Part shown: one piece after another, positions 1-7,831 of the stretch
How the letters are laid out: the number at the start of each line of letters is the position of its first letter
Numbering within the stretch: position 1 is the stretch's first letter
Origin: JAIEPT01 sp038217425
Lineage (GTDB): Bacteria > Planctomycetota > Planctomycetia > Gemmatales > Gemmataceae
Direction: 5' to 3'
NCBI GenBank assembly: GCA_038217425.1
Contig: JBBQPM010000146.1
Coordinates: forward strand, 1-17,420
DNA length: 17,420 bases
Notes under the pieces: model-generated
Seen by the model: only the letters and a program-made list of their open reading frames with translations
Told to the model about the DNA's origin: nothing
Database searches by the model: none
Program-made: the position numbers and the translations under genes

Positions 1-117
1 TGTCCGCTTCTGTGTTCTTTTTCCTCGGGTCCTTCTTTTGTGTGGGTTGGGGGTTTGCAACTCCCCACTACTCTGCAGAGGCAAGGGAGGCCGCTTGCCC
101 TACGAAAGGCGATCGCT
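1..117. other. Non-coding left edge downstream of fhcD, with short palindromes
   Basis: No convincing gene is seen here. The stretch lies just 3' of fhcD, which reads leftward and stops at 118. It holds a perfect 10-bp palindrome (CTCTGCAGAG, 71-80). Next to it is a 6-bp inverted repeat GGCAAG/CTTGCC (80-85 and 94-99) around an 8-nt loop. The repeat could form a hairpin at the end of the fhcD transcript, but no T-run follows on the minus strand, so a classical intrinsic terminator is not supported. Confidence 0.4.
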
Positions 118-1008
118 CTACGTTTCCAGAATCTTGTGCAAGTAAAGATGCACCGGCCCGAGGCTGCCGCCGTAGTTGCCCGCGGTGATGCGGACGACGC
201 CCGGGATGCACGCGGCGCGGATGCCGACGCGCATGGCGTGGGCGACGGCGTCTTGATCCAGGCCGTCGATGACGATCTCGTAAACGGCGTTCACGCCCTC
301 GGGAAGCGCGGACTTGACCAGGCCGCGCAAGGTGGGGCAGTAGGCGTCGTTGGTGCTCGCCTTCAGCTTTTTGTATCGGCTGCCGACCTTGGAGCCGCTA
401 CGGACGACGCCGCCGGGGAAGGGCATGATGACGTTGGGCCCGCGCATGACCTGAATCGCGCGTTCGGCGGATTTGAGGCCGACGCTTTGATTCTCGGCGA
501 GGATGAGAAAGTTGCCGCCGCCTACGCCCTTCTGCGTGCCAAACAGGTCTTCACAGAGGAACTCGCCGTCCATGACGGGGAGACGCCAGTACCGTTTTCC
601 AAGGATCTTCTTGCTAACCTGAAAGGTGTCGCCGAAGAAGCGGAGGCTGCCGCCGATCTTGAGGTTCTTGTCTTTGACGAGCGGCAAGCCGTTGAAGCAG
701 GCGGTGGTGGGGCACGTGAGGATGCATTGTCCGACGCGATTGATGAGGGCCTTTTGCAAGCCGTCGCGGCTGAAGCCGAAGTAGAGCAAGCTGACGCCGG
801 GCCGCCCGTCGGGCGTCTCTTCAGGGAGTAGCCAACGTTCGATGCCCGCTTCGACGTCACAGCCGATCACCGACGAGGCGAAGCCGGTGGCGGTCTGTCC
901 CGCGGTCAGCGCCCAGTCGGGCGTCTCCGCCGTCACCAGGAGACGGGCGCACGACATCGGAAACGCCTCGGCGAACGTGTCGTCGATTTCGACGTTGTTG
1001 ATCTGCAT
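118..1008 (-). CDS. fhcD: Formylmethanofuran--tetrahydromethanopterin formyltransferase (Ftr/FhcD)
   Basis: This 296-residue protein matches the usual length of the Ftr family. It transfers a formyl group between methanofuran (or its bacterial analogue) and tetrahydromethanopterin. In bacteria it acts as part of the cytoplasmic Fhc complex of H4MPT-linked formaldehyde oxidation. Recognition is by overall sequence: the N-terminus has the family's MQINNVEIDDTFAEAFPM opening, followed by the motifs TGFASSVIGCDVEAG, LTCPTTACFNGL, GRRYWRLPVMDGEF-like text and VVRSGSKVGSRYKKLKAS, with a conserved C-terminal half (NYGGSLGPVHLYLH). The ATG is preceded by only a weak Shine-Dalgarno, and the upstream gene stops 3 bp before it, so translation is probably coupled. 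It is last in a minus-strand run after a LamG-like protein and a serpin. No other C1 genes (fhcABC, mch, mtdB, fae) are in view. Pathway direction is inferred from other bacteria. Confidence 0.93.
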   Translation of the reverse strand: MQINNVEIDDTFAEAFPMSCARLLVTAETPDWALTAGQTATGFASSVIGCDVEAGIERWLLPEETPDGRPGVSLLYFGFSRDGLQKALINRVGQCILTCPTTACFNGLPLVKDKNLKIGGSLRFFGDTFQVSKKILGKRYWRLPVMDGEFLCEDLFGTQKGVGGGNFLILAENQSVGLKSAERAIQVMRGPNVIMPFPGGVVRSGSKVGSRYKKLKASTNDAYCPTLRGLVKSALPEGVNAVYEIVIDGLDQDAVAHAMRVGIRAACIPGVVRITAGNYGGSLGPVHLYLHKILET

Positions 1009-1011
1009 GGC

Positions 1012-1668
1012 CTACTTCTTTTCCACGCGGTCGCCGAACAACACCACGTCGTCCCAAAGTCCCGTGTCGTCGAACGAGCCGATGCCGACTTGGCCCCAGG
1101 TAAACGTCTTGTCCTGCGCCGTCATGATCGGCTTCTTCATGTCGCCCCAGTAGATCTCGATCTTGCCCGAATCGACGTCGCGGACGACTTTCACCGCATG
1201 CCATTCATCGTCCCAGGGGGTGCCGTCGGTGCTGGTGGTCGAAATCTTGACGCGGTCTTTGCCGTTGACGATGAAGATCTGGTTGGCGCGGTCGTCGGCC
1301 TTCTTGGCGATGTGGACGTAGTAAAAGTGCGCGGGATCCTGGTAGCCGAAGAAAAGGCACATATCGCGATGGGCGCCGTCTTTGCCGGTGCTGAGAGCCT
1401 TGGCGCTCAGGACGAAATTGCTGACGCGGACGTTCTTGATGAGCGAGTAGTTGAGCGGGCTTCGGTGCGGCGGCGTGAACTTGCTCTGTTGGAACTGGAC
1501 ATAGCGTTTGCTACCCCCTTTTTCTTCGATCTTCCACGCTTTGGCGTCGCTCGGCTGCCAATCCTCCGCGCTATGTTCGAAATCGTCGCTGAAGAGAGGC
1601 TTCTTATCGTTCTGGGCGTGCAGGCCGTTGGCGATGAGGAACACACACAGCATACTGGCGATACGCAT
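1012..1668 (-). CDS. Secreted LamG/DUF1080-like protein
   Basis: This is a 218-residue protein. An N-terminal signal peptide (MRIASMLCVFLIANGLHA, likely cut before Gln19) points to export. The mature part opens with LFSDDFEHSAEDWQ, then has alternating beta-strand text, FGYQDPAHFYYVHIAKK, a WHAVKVVRD strand and a final GIGSFDDTGLWDDVVLFG. This pattern is typical of concanavalin-like jelly-roll domains (laminin-G/DUF1080, the 3-keto-disaccharide hydrolase family), which are abundant in planctomycetes. No catalytic residues can be assigned, so sugar binding or hydrolysis is inference. The start is well supported by a GGAGG Shine-Dalgarno (complement of 1673-1677) 4 nt before the ATG. It sits 26 bp after the serpin stop and 3 bp before fhcD, so it looks like the middle gene of an operon. 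Confidence 0.75.
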   Translation of the reverse strand: MRIASMLCVFLIANGLHAQNDKKPLFSDDFEHSAEDWQPSDAKAWKIEEKGGSKRYVQFQQSKFTPPHRSPLNYSLIKNVRVSNFVLSAKALSTGKDGAHRDMCLFFGYQDPAHFYYVHIAKKADDRANQIFIVNGKDRVKISTTSTDGTPWDDEWHAVKVVRDVDSGKIEIYWGDMKKPIMTAQDKTFTWGQVGIGSFDDTGLWDDVVLFGDRVEKK

Positions 1669-1694
1669 AACACCTCCAGGTCAGGAATGTAGTT

Positions 1695-2918
1695 TCACGA
1701 TCTCGGATCGCTGACACGGGCAATAAACAGAATGCTTCCAGTGCGGCGATCCCGAATCAGCGCGAGAAACGGATGATCTATCGTAAACGTGGTGCCTAGC
1801 GAGGCCATAACGATGCCCGATCCGGTCGCCGCCGCCGCTTCGGTTCCCGTCTCGTCGACGTCGAAGAATGCCTTGTGGACGACGTCGCCGATCTTGAGTG
1901 GTTGGAAGCTCGACATGGCTGAAAAATCGGCGCCATCGGCGAACGGGATCTTCATGCCCATCGTCTGCAAATCGTTCTTGAGCGAGGTCCGAAAGGTGAT
2001 TTTGAAACGCGGCATCACCAAGTAAGCGGAGATCGGCGCAAGCTGGGCCAACCCCTTCTGCAGTTCTGCCGCCGTGAGTCTCTTCTCGGCTTCCGCCAGG
2101 CCTCCTTGTAGTCTCGGAAGCAACACGACCATGGACATCCGGTCGCCGTGATAAGGAATTTCGATGAAGTCGAAGTCCGCTCCCAAATGTGACTGAAGCG
2201 GGATTCGGCCGCTATGCATCATGGAGACCTTCGGTTTGTCGGCCGCGGAAACTTCGAACGGCGCGTCTTTGGTTTGGCTCTTCGGAAAGGGGGAATTCCA
2301 CAAGGCCTTGAAGTAGATCGCGTTGGTCAGCACCAACCGCGTCGTCCTCAACTTGTCATCGTCCGCGGGCACGAATAACTCTTTGATCTTGTCCTTCGTC
2401 TGTTCCGCGACCCAGCGGTTAATCGTCTCTCGGGATTGCTTGGAATTGCCCGCAAAGTCGAGCTCTCGATTTGTAGCAAGATAGCGTTCCTTGGAGATTC
2501 GCATGAAGTCGCTGTGAAACGGATAGCCGCGTTGCCCCCAAAGGGCGTTGGCGACGTACAACTGATGTGTCGCCTCGCGGTCGCCGGTTAGTTCGTCGAG
2601 GAGTTCGCGGTTCGCCGCGTGAAAGCGGTCGCCGGGCAGGTCGAATCGCAGAACCTTGGCCATTTCCTCCGCCGTCGTCCCGCGGGCGCCGGCGTACGTC
2701 ATCGCCAGCGCCGTCGAAACGCTGAACGGCGAGATGACGATATTTCCCTTGTTCTGGCTCGTCTGTTGGAACAATTCCCAGGCGAACGTGTTGTTTCCGC
2801 GGACCAGGGCCGTCACGTCCGGGGATACGTCGGCTTTGTTCGGTTCTAGAGAAGTTCCGATCTGACCGAAAGCCGCTTCGGCGATACATGCCAAGATGAT
2901 GACGGCGAAGCGTTTCAA
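1695..2918 (-). CDS. Secreted serpin (inhibitory-type serine protease inhibitor)
   Basis: This 407-residue serpin has a signal peptide (about 1-18) and the complete fold. Recognisable pieces are NIVISPFSVSTALAMTYAGARG (residues 59-80), VLTNAIYFKALWNSPF (196-211), MVVLLPR (263-269), the PRFKITF strand (303-309) and the C-terminal DHPFLALIRDRRTGSILFIARV (381-402). The reactive-centre loop has the inhibitory hinge: Glu356 (P17), Gly358 (P15), Thr359 (P14), Glu360 (P13) and four Ala at 361-364 (P12-P9). Aligned to alpha-1-antitrypsin without gaps through the distal PF, P1-P1' falls at Ala372-Ser373. This suggests an elastase- or subtilisin-like target, outside the cytoplasm. The start is TTG, since no in-frame ATG precedes the hydrophobic core, and is backed by GGGAG 7 nt upstream. 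It lies 63 bp after the beta-CASP gene and 26 bp before the LamG-like gene. Serpins are patchy in bacteria; the target protease is unknown. Confidence 0.93.
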   Translation of the reverse strand: MKRFAVIILACIAEAAFGQIGTSLEPNKADVSPDVTALVRGNNTFAWELFQQTSQNKGNIVISPFSVSTALAMTYAGARGTTAEEMAKVLRFDLPGDRFHAANRELLDELTGDREATHQLYVANALWGQRGYPFHSDFMRISKERYLATNRELDFAGNSKQSRETINRWVAEQTKDKIKELFVPADDDKLRTTRLVLTNAIYFKALWNSPFPKSQTKDAPFEVSAADKPKVSMMHSGRIPLQSHLGADFDFIEIPYHGDRMSMVVLLPRLQGGLAEAEKRLTAAELQKGLAQLAPISAYLVMPRFKITFRTSLKNDLQTMGMKIPFADGADFSAMSSFQPLKIGDVVHKAFFDVDETGTEAAAATGSGIVMASLGTTFTIDHPFLALIRDRRTGSILFIARVSDPRS

Positions 2919-2925
2919 GGCGTTG

Positions 2926-2930
2926 CTCCC
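2926..2930 (-). promoter_or_regulatory. Shine-Dalgarno GGGAG that fixes the serpin TTG start
   Basis: The complement of 2926-2930 reads GGGAG and lies 7 nt before the TTG at 2918. The frame has no ATG at the signal peptide, so this site is the main support for initiating at TTG (Met-Lys-Arg-Phe). The weak start codon may hold down the amount of serpin made relative to its operon partners (inference). Confidence 0.6.
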
Positions 2931-2981
2931 GAAATTGCGTTCAGCGAGTGTACGTTACCAGGGCGCTACGGCTGAGGCAAG

Positions 2982-4337
2982 TCACCAATTCGCTTCGTCT
3001 TCGCGCTGCGGAATCGTGACGTCGAGCACGCTCTCTTCTTCGAGCGCGTCGGCGAGCGCGAGCGATTGCACAGGGTCGCCGTGCACCAGGAAAATTCGGC
3101 TGTCCGCGTGCGGCTTCAGCATGCCGACGAGATCGCGCTGGTCGGCGTGGCCGGAGAAACCGTTGAGATCGACGACGTCGGCCCACTTGTTGACGTTCTT
3201 GCCGCGGATGCGCACCGTGGGCCCGCGCTCGAGCAACTTTTTGCCGAGGCTGCCGGGCGATTGATAACTGACCAGGACGACGGTGTTGCGCGGGTCGTCG
3301 AGATTCGCTTCGAGATGGTTGAGGATGCGCCCCGCCTCGCACATGCCGCCCGAGGCGACCAGAATGCACGCGCCCGGCGTTCGGCTCAGCTCCCGACTGT
3401 CGGCGTGCTTGCGGATGTACTGCGCCTCGGCCGCGGCAGGGTTGATGGCCGTGCGAGACAGGCAATCGGGGAAATGGCGATACGCCTGAGCGATGTCCGA
3501 AGCGAGGGGACTATCGACGTAGATGGGCAACCGCGGAATCAAGCCCTGGGCCATCCACTGCTGCATGTAATGAACGACGATCTGGGCGCGGCCCAGACTG
3601 AACGCGGGAATCAGAACCTTGCCCTGACGGGCGGCGGTTCTGGCGACGACGTCGCGGAGCAGCGTTTGCATTTCGCGCATCGGCGCGTGCGTCCTGCCGC
3701 CGTAGGTGCTTTCGCACAAGATGACGTCGCTAGGAGGAATTTCGGACGGCGGACGGAGGAATTCGAGGACCGACCGGCCCAGGTCGCCGGTGTAGCAGAG
3801 CGAGCTGCCGCCGACGAACGAGAGGTGGATCATGGCGGAGCCCAGGAGATGGCCCGCGTCTAGAAAGCGTGCCGTGACGCCGGCGACGATCTCGGTATCT
3901 TCGTCGTAAGCCACTTCCTGACATTGCTCCAGCGCCCAATCGACCTCACGCGCGGTGTAGAGCCCCCCCGCACTCGACTCGTCCTTGCCCAGCCAGGCGG
4001 CGAAGTCGGCTTCCTCCTGCTGAATGCGCGCGGAATCGTTGAGCATGATGCCCATCAGCATCCGCGTGGCCGGCGTGCAAAAGATCGGACCCTGGAAGCC
4101 CTGCTTGACCAGATGCGGGAGATTGCCGCAATGGTCGATGTGCGCGTGCGAAATGAGCACGGCGTCGATCTCTTGCGGGACGAAGGGAAATCGGCGATTG
4201 CGATCCTGAGCGTAACGACTGGCGCCCATGAACAGGCCGCAGTCCAGAAGGATCCGATGACGGCCGGTCTCGACGAGATGCATCGAACCGGTGACTTCGC
4301 GAGCCGCCCCCCAAAACGTGACTTTCGCACTACCCAT
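2982..4337 (-). CDS. Metallo-beta-lactamase/beta-CASP ribonuclease (CPSF73-like)
   Basis: With the ATG at 4337 this is a 451-residue cytoplasmic zinc-dependent ribonuclease of the bacterial CPSF73/YSH1-like group. The beta-lactamase part carries LLDCG (30-34), the zinc motif SHAHIDHCG (His64, His66, Asp68, His69), His163 in AGHLLGSA and Asp185 in YTGD. The beta-CASP part carries motif A (Glu209 in CESTYGG), motif B (His397 in GFSGHADQ) and motif C (His419 in LVHGDP). All metal ligands are present, so it should be active. The family processes or degrades RNA; the substrate is unknown. The frame stays open 53 codons further upstream, but that extension reads as non-protein sequence and the fold begins at MGSAKVTFWGAAREVTGS, so the shorter start is chosen. 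No Shine-Dalgarno is seen, but a TACAAT hexamer ends 6 nt before the ATG. It is first in the run leading to the serpin, and divergent from the small secreted protein. Confidence 0.9.
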   Translation of the reverse strand: MGSAKVTFWGAAREVTGSMHLVETGRHRILLDCGLFMGASRYAQDRNRRFPFVPQEIDAVLISHAHIDHCGNLPHLVKQGFQGPIFCTPATRMLMGIMLNDSARIQQEEADFAAWLGKDESSAGGLYTAREVDWALEQCQEVAYDEDTEIVAGVTARFLDAGHLLGSAMIHLSFVGGSSLCYTGDLGRSVLEFLRPPSEIPPSDVILCESTYGGRTHAPMREMQTLLRDVVARTAARQGKVLIPAFSLGRAQIVVHYMQQWMAQGLIPRLPIYVDSPLASDIAQAYRHFPDCLSRTAINPAAAEAQYIRKHADSRELSRTPGACILVASGGMCEAGRILNHLEANLDDPRNTVVLVSYQSPGSLGKKLLERGPTVRIRGKNVNKWADVVDLNGFSGHADQRDLVGMLKPHADSRIFLVHGDPVQSLALADALEEESVLDVTIPQREDEANW

Positions 4338-4343
4338 GCCAGT

Positions 4344-4349
4344 ATTGTA
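4344..4349 (-). promoter_or_regulatory. Candidate -10 box (TACAAT) for a leaderless beta-CASP mRNA
   Basis: The complement of 4344-4349 reads TACAAT, leaving exactly 6 nt before the ATG at 4337. Transcription would then begin at or next to the start codon. A possible -35 (TTGGCG) lies 19 bp upstream, which is long spacing and a weak match. The absence of a Shine-Dalgarno fits. The hemX-like gene shows the same arrangement. Confidence 0.35.
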
Positions 4350-4518
4350 TGCGAAGCCGGCGAAGCTGCGCCAATTCTTCAGGATTCGCCGCGATAAAAC
4401 TTGGCAATTCGGCGGAAATTCCCGCTTGCCCCGGCAAGATCCGGGTTCCTTGGGGCATGCTTGGGCAGGAAATTTTTGGCCATCAGGAGGATGCATTCAC
4501 TTACCGAGAGATCCAGCG

Positions 4519-4923
4519 ATGAAGACGTTCACCTTGCTCGCCCTGCTTGCCTGCGCGGCCGAAACGCGGGCCGAAGGATGGTTTCGCGGCAATTTCAACG
4601 CGAACTTAAGCGGCAGCATCGGCTTTTCCTTCTACTCCGATCACCCTGGCGTCGCCAAGATTCTGTGCCTGGGACCTGGCTACTACACCCTCGCCGTCCC
4701 CAGCGGGTACGGCGGCGGCTGGTACTCGTCCGCCTGGCATGGCCCCCAACCTTATTATTCCGCCGGGATTGGTTATCCCTTTAGCCCGGGTTCTCCGGAA
4801 TCGCCCAAAATCGAGCACTATCCGGCTCCCGCCCCCTATTCGTACGGCTCGTACGGCGCGCCGGAATACTTCCGTCACGCGGGTTACAGTCCTTACGCCA
4901 ATCCTTACGGCTGGGGCAAGTAG
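4519..4923 (+). CDS. Small secreted Gly/Tyr/Pro-rich protein, function unknown
   Basis: This 134-residue protein begins with a clear signal peptide (MKTFTLLALLACAAETRA, likely cut before Glu19). The mature part has a short segment, GWFRGNFNANLSGSIGFSFY, then turns low-complexity and rich in Gly, Tyr, Pro and Ser (GYGGGWYSSAW, PQPYYSAGIGYPF, PYSYGSYGAPEYF, GYSPYANPYGWGK). There is one cysteine after the signal peptide and no catalytic motif. Such composition suits a flexible, aromatic-rich extracellular or wall-associated protein, but I recognise no family. The ATG at 4519 is preferred over an upstream in-frame extension because the signal peptide starts there; the Shine-Dalgarno (GAGAG) is weak. 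It is monocistronic, divergent from the beta-CASP gene (181-bp shared upstream region) and convergent with the kinase gene. A hairpin follows its stop. Confidence 0.7.
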   Translation: MKTFTLLALLACAAETRAEGWFRGNFNANLSGSIGFSFYSDHPGVAKILCLGPGYYTLAVPSGYGGGWYSSAWHGPQPYYSAGIGYPFSPGSPESPKIEHYPAPAPYSYGSYGAPEYFRHAGYSPYANPYGWGK

Positions 4924-4936
4924 CACGTTGTCGCAG

Positions 4937-4970
4937 CGGTCGCGGTGCGGCGCATTCCGAGACGCGACCG
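4937..4970. terminator. Hairpin between convergent genes, possible bidirectional terminator
   Basis: CGGTCGCG (4937-4944) pairs perfectly with CGCGACCG (4963-4970) around an 18-nt loop. The hairpin sits in the 61-bp gap between the stop of the small secreted protein (plus) and the stop of the kinase (minus). It has no T-tract on either strand, so the terminator role rests on position and stem strength only. Confidence 0.35.
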
Positions 4971-4984
4971 GTCCTGCGCGCTGT

Positions 4985-7831
4985 TCACGGAGCGGCCTTC
5001 GCCGCCAGCAACTGCTCAAATTCCGGTAGGCCGCGCAGGTTCGCCAGGTCGGGGTCGGTCGCCGCCTTGTCTCGGCCATAGTCGAGCGACAGGGCCTGGC
5101 GCAAGAGCGTCAGCGACTGCTTGGCGAGCATCGCCGGCGCTCCTGGTTTGGCAGCGAGCGCCGTCACGCAGGCCGCGGCGTAATTCGTCACGCCCGAGTG
5201 CGGCTCCTTGGCCAAACACCAGTTGATATCCTGCCGTGCCAACTCCCAGTTCTCGAGCCGGGCATGCACTAGCGCGCGGGCACGGCGCGCTTCGACAAAG
5301 TTCGCATCGACGTCGGCGGCGCGATGGAGATGCTCCAGCGCTTCCGTGAGCCGATTCTGCTCGATGGCCCACCGCGCGAAGCCGAAGAGCGCGTGCGGAT
5401 CGCGTGGGCGCAGCTGGAGCGATCGCTCGAAGGCGGCCCGCGCCTCAGCCGGCTTTCGCTTCAGGACGGCGGAACCGTAAACCCACGCCAGACGCGCATG
5501 GCCTGCCTCGCTCAAGGTCTCCGCGCGGGCAAATCCCAGACGAAACGCCTCGTCGGCGGCCGGATGTTTGCCCAGCGATTCCAGAGCGACGCCTCGGCCG
5601 GAGTGCAAAAACGCGTCGTCCCGGCCCAGATGCTGGGCGCGCTCGAAGTCGGCGAGGGCCAGAGCGAAGTTGCCGAGTTCCAGGTGCAGCAGGCCGCGAT
5701 TGACGTATGCGGGGGCGAACTCCGGATCGTAGTGCACCGCCAGGCCGAAGTCGGCGAGCGCCTGTTGGGGATGGCCGATCTTGGCGAGAGCGTAGCCGCG
5801 ATTGAAGTAGCCCCAGGCGAAGTCCGGGGACAGGCCGACGCAGGCGCTGAAGTCGCTGACGGCCAGGGCGCGCTCGCCCGCTTCCTGCCGGCAGATGCCG
5901 CGCTGGGCGAGGGCCCAGTAATGGCGCGGGTTGAGGGCTAAAGCGCGATCGAGCTGAACGATCGCGGCGCGCAGCGCCTCCAGCGTTCCTTGCCGGGCGA
6001 AGGCGGTGGCCAATAGATAGTGGTCCTGCGCGCTGGCGGGTTCGAGCGTGGCCGCGTGCTGGCGGGCATGGCGGGCCCGTTCGGAGTCGCCTTGTTTTTC
6101 GAGGTAGTGCGCCCGATCGAGCCAGAGGGCGCGCGACGGCGCGAGCCCTTCGATGCGCTCGGCACGCTCCAGCAGCGCCAGCGCCCGCTCGAGTTGGCCG
6201 GCGTCCTGAGGATGTTTGCGCACGCCGGCCCAGGCGAGCAGCAGCGTCAGCTCGCGCACATTCTCCGCGAGGGGGGTGCGATCTTCCGGCGCGAGATTCG
6301 TCCAGGGAGCCTGCTGCTGCCAGTCGTCGCGCTCCAGGACGTGGAAGATGGCGAGCGTCTGCGTGCACAGAGCGATACCGGGCGCGAGTTCGGTCGTCAG
6401 ATCGGTGACGGTGTTGACCAGGCACAGGGCCCGCAAAGTCCCCGCTTCGACTTTCTGCTTTAGCTCCCGCGCGTGGGCGCGGTCGAGTTGTTGCTGCGTT
6501 TGTTGCTGCCGATCAATCGCGGCGACGACGGCGAGTCCGGCGCTGCCGACAATCAGCACGGCCACCAGCGCCAGCGACGCCCAGGAAGTGAGCCGCGGAT
6601 GGCGGCGCGACCACTTGTGGAATCGCTCGACGCGGCTCAGTTCCGGGGCGTGGCGAAGAGGCTCGTCGCTCAGGTAGCGTTGCAGATCCTCGGCCAAATG
6701 CTCGCCTTGCTGGTAGCGCTGCTTGGGATCGGACGCCAGGCATTTCCGCACGATGCTCTCGAGGCTCCAGGGGACGTCCGGACGAACTTGCCGGGCGGAA
6801 AGACGGGTCGCGTGACGCTCGAGGGCTCGTTCCCGGAGTTGGCTGGGCAGGGCGAAGCCGTCGGAGCGTTCGAACGGATTTTGGCCGGTGAGCATTTTGA
6901 GCATGACCAGTCCGAGCGAGTAGAGATCGGAGCGCGGCTCGACGGGGCCGGCGTACGAGGCGCCGAGATTGACCATGGCCAAGGCGTGTTCGGGGGCGGC
7001 GTAGGTGAAGGTACCGCCGAAGGGGCTGGCGCCGTCGTCCGCGCGTTGATTCTGCGCGACGTTGAAATCGAGCAAGAGCGGTTGACCGTCGGCGGCGATC
7101 AAGATGTTCGACGGCTTGACGTCGCTGTGCACGACGCCGCGCTCGTGGGCGTGCTGCAGCGCCTCGGCCAAACGGGCGATGATCCAGGCGACGCAGTTCA
7201 GATAGGAGTGCGACCGTAGCCACTCGAGCGCCGGCGGATGGTTCGCGAGCGGCGGCAAAAACTCGGCGGGCGCTTCGCACGCCTTGAGCGCCGCGGCGAA
7301 CTCCGCGCCCGTCGCGGGAGTTGGCCCGGCGCTCCACAGATGGTCGAGCACCTGCGCCAGCGTGGCGCCGCCGAAGTACGGCATGCACACCGCGCGCAAG
7401 CCGCGGTAACTATTTTCATGGACGGAATAGATCGGCACGATGTGCGTGTGCTGCATCTGCGCCAGCGTCTGCGGCTCGAACCCCTCGGCAGCCGAGATCT
7501 TGATCACGACCTGACGATTGGATAGCTCGAGCTGCTCCGCCAAGAAGACGGAAGCGAACGAGCCCTGCCCGAGCTGCAAACACAGGCGAAATCCGAACAG
7601 TTCGAGCCCGGGCCTGAGTTGGCCGAGAATGGCGAAGCGGTCGCGCTCCGCGTCGGACGAAGCGGGGAGCGGCGTGAGCCGATGCGTTGCCGGCACGCGG
7701 AAAGACTGCGACGAGGCGGAATCGGGGAGCGGACCGATCGGTTCCGCGTGCGACCCAGGTTGGCGGACCTGCGCAGTGCCGACGCTGTCTTGCCCGTCGA
7801 TTTCGCCGGGATTGTCACCGAGGTGCGTCAT
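4985..7831 (-). CDS. Transmembrane Ser/Thr protein kinase with TPR repeats
   Basis: This 948-residue Hanks-type kinase has a Pro/Ser-rich N-terminus (1-75) and a kinase domain (about 78-390). The domain shows the Gly loop GQGSFASV (88-95), Lys111 in VVIKIS, His-Ser-Asp 235-237 and Lys239 of the catalytic loop (HSDVKPSN), APE at 279-281 and Asp302 in SDLYSLG. The DFG motif reads DFN (255-257). A roughly 45-residue insert (164-208) lies before the alpha-E helix. A basic stretch (KWSRRHPRLTS) precedes one membrane helix (about 415-439), then a Gln-rich coiled segment and a C-terminal half full of TPRs (about 604-900). The kinase should face the cytoplasm, with the TPRs on the other side of the membrane. 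Its start overlaps the end of the PPC-protein gene by 17 bp and lacks a good Shine-Dalgarno, so translational coupling is likely. Targets are unknown. Confidence 0.93.
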   Translation of the reverse strand: MTHLGDNPGEIDGQDSVGTAQVRQPGSHAEPIGPLPDSASSQSFRVPATHRLTPLPASSDAERDRFAILGQLRPGLELFGFRLCLQLGQGSFASVFLAEQLELSNRQVVIKISAAEGFEPQTLAQMQHTHIVPIYSVHENSYRGLRAVCMPYFGGATLAQVLDHLWSAGPTPATGAEFAAALKACEAPAEFLPPLANHPPALEWLRSHSYLNCVAWIIARLAEALQHAHERGVVHSDVKPSNILIAADGQPLLLDFNVAQNQRADDGASPFGGTFTYAAPEHALAMVNLGASYAGPVEPRSDLYSLGLVMLKMLTGQNPFERSDGFALPSQLRERALERHATRLSARQVRPDVPWSLESIVRKCLASDPKQRYQQGEHLAEDLQRYLSDEPLRHAPELSRVERFHKWSRRHPRLTSWASLALVAVLIVGSAGLAVVAAIDRQQQTQQQLDRAHARELKQKVEAGTLRALCLVNTVTDLTTELAPGIALCTQTLAIFHVLERDDWQQQAPWTNLAPEDRTPLAENVRELTLLLAWAGVRKHPQDAGQLERALALLERAERIEGLAPSRALWLDRAHYLEKQGDSERARHARQHAATLEPASAQDHYLLATAFARQGTLEALRAAIVQLDRALALNPRHYWALAQRGICRQEAGERALAVSDFSACVGLSPDFAWGYFNRGYALAKIGHPQQALADFGLAVHYDPEFAPAYVNRGLLHLELGNFALALADFERAQHLGRDDAFLHSGRGVALESLGKHPAADEAFRLGFARAETLSEAGHARLAWVYGSAVLKRKPAEARAAFERSLQLRPRDPHALFGFARWAIEQNRLTEALEHLHRAADVDANFVEARRARALVHARLENWELARQDINWCLAKEPHSGVTNYAAACVTALAAKPGAPAMLAKQSLTLLRQALSLDYGRDKAATDPDLANLRGLPEFEQLLAAKAAP

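Noticed and set aside
4338..4496. 53-codon upstream extension of the beta-CASP ribonuclease
   Set aside because: The extra residues are not protein-like and run into the divergent promoter region; the fold starts at the Met encoded at 4337.
4291..4518. In-frame extension upstream of the small secreted protein
   Set aside because: It would bury the signal peptide and overlap the divergent gene's start; the ATG at 4519 begins the signal peptide.
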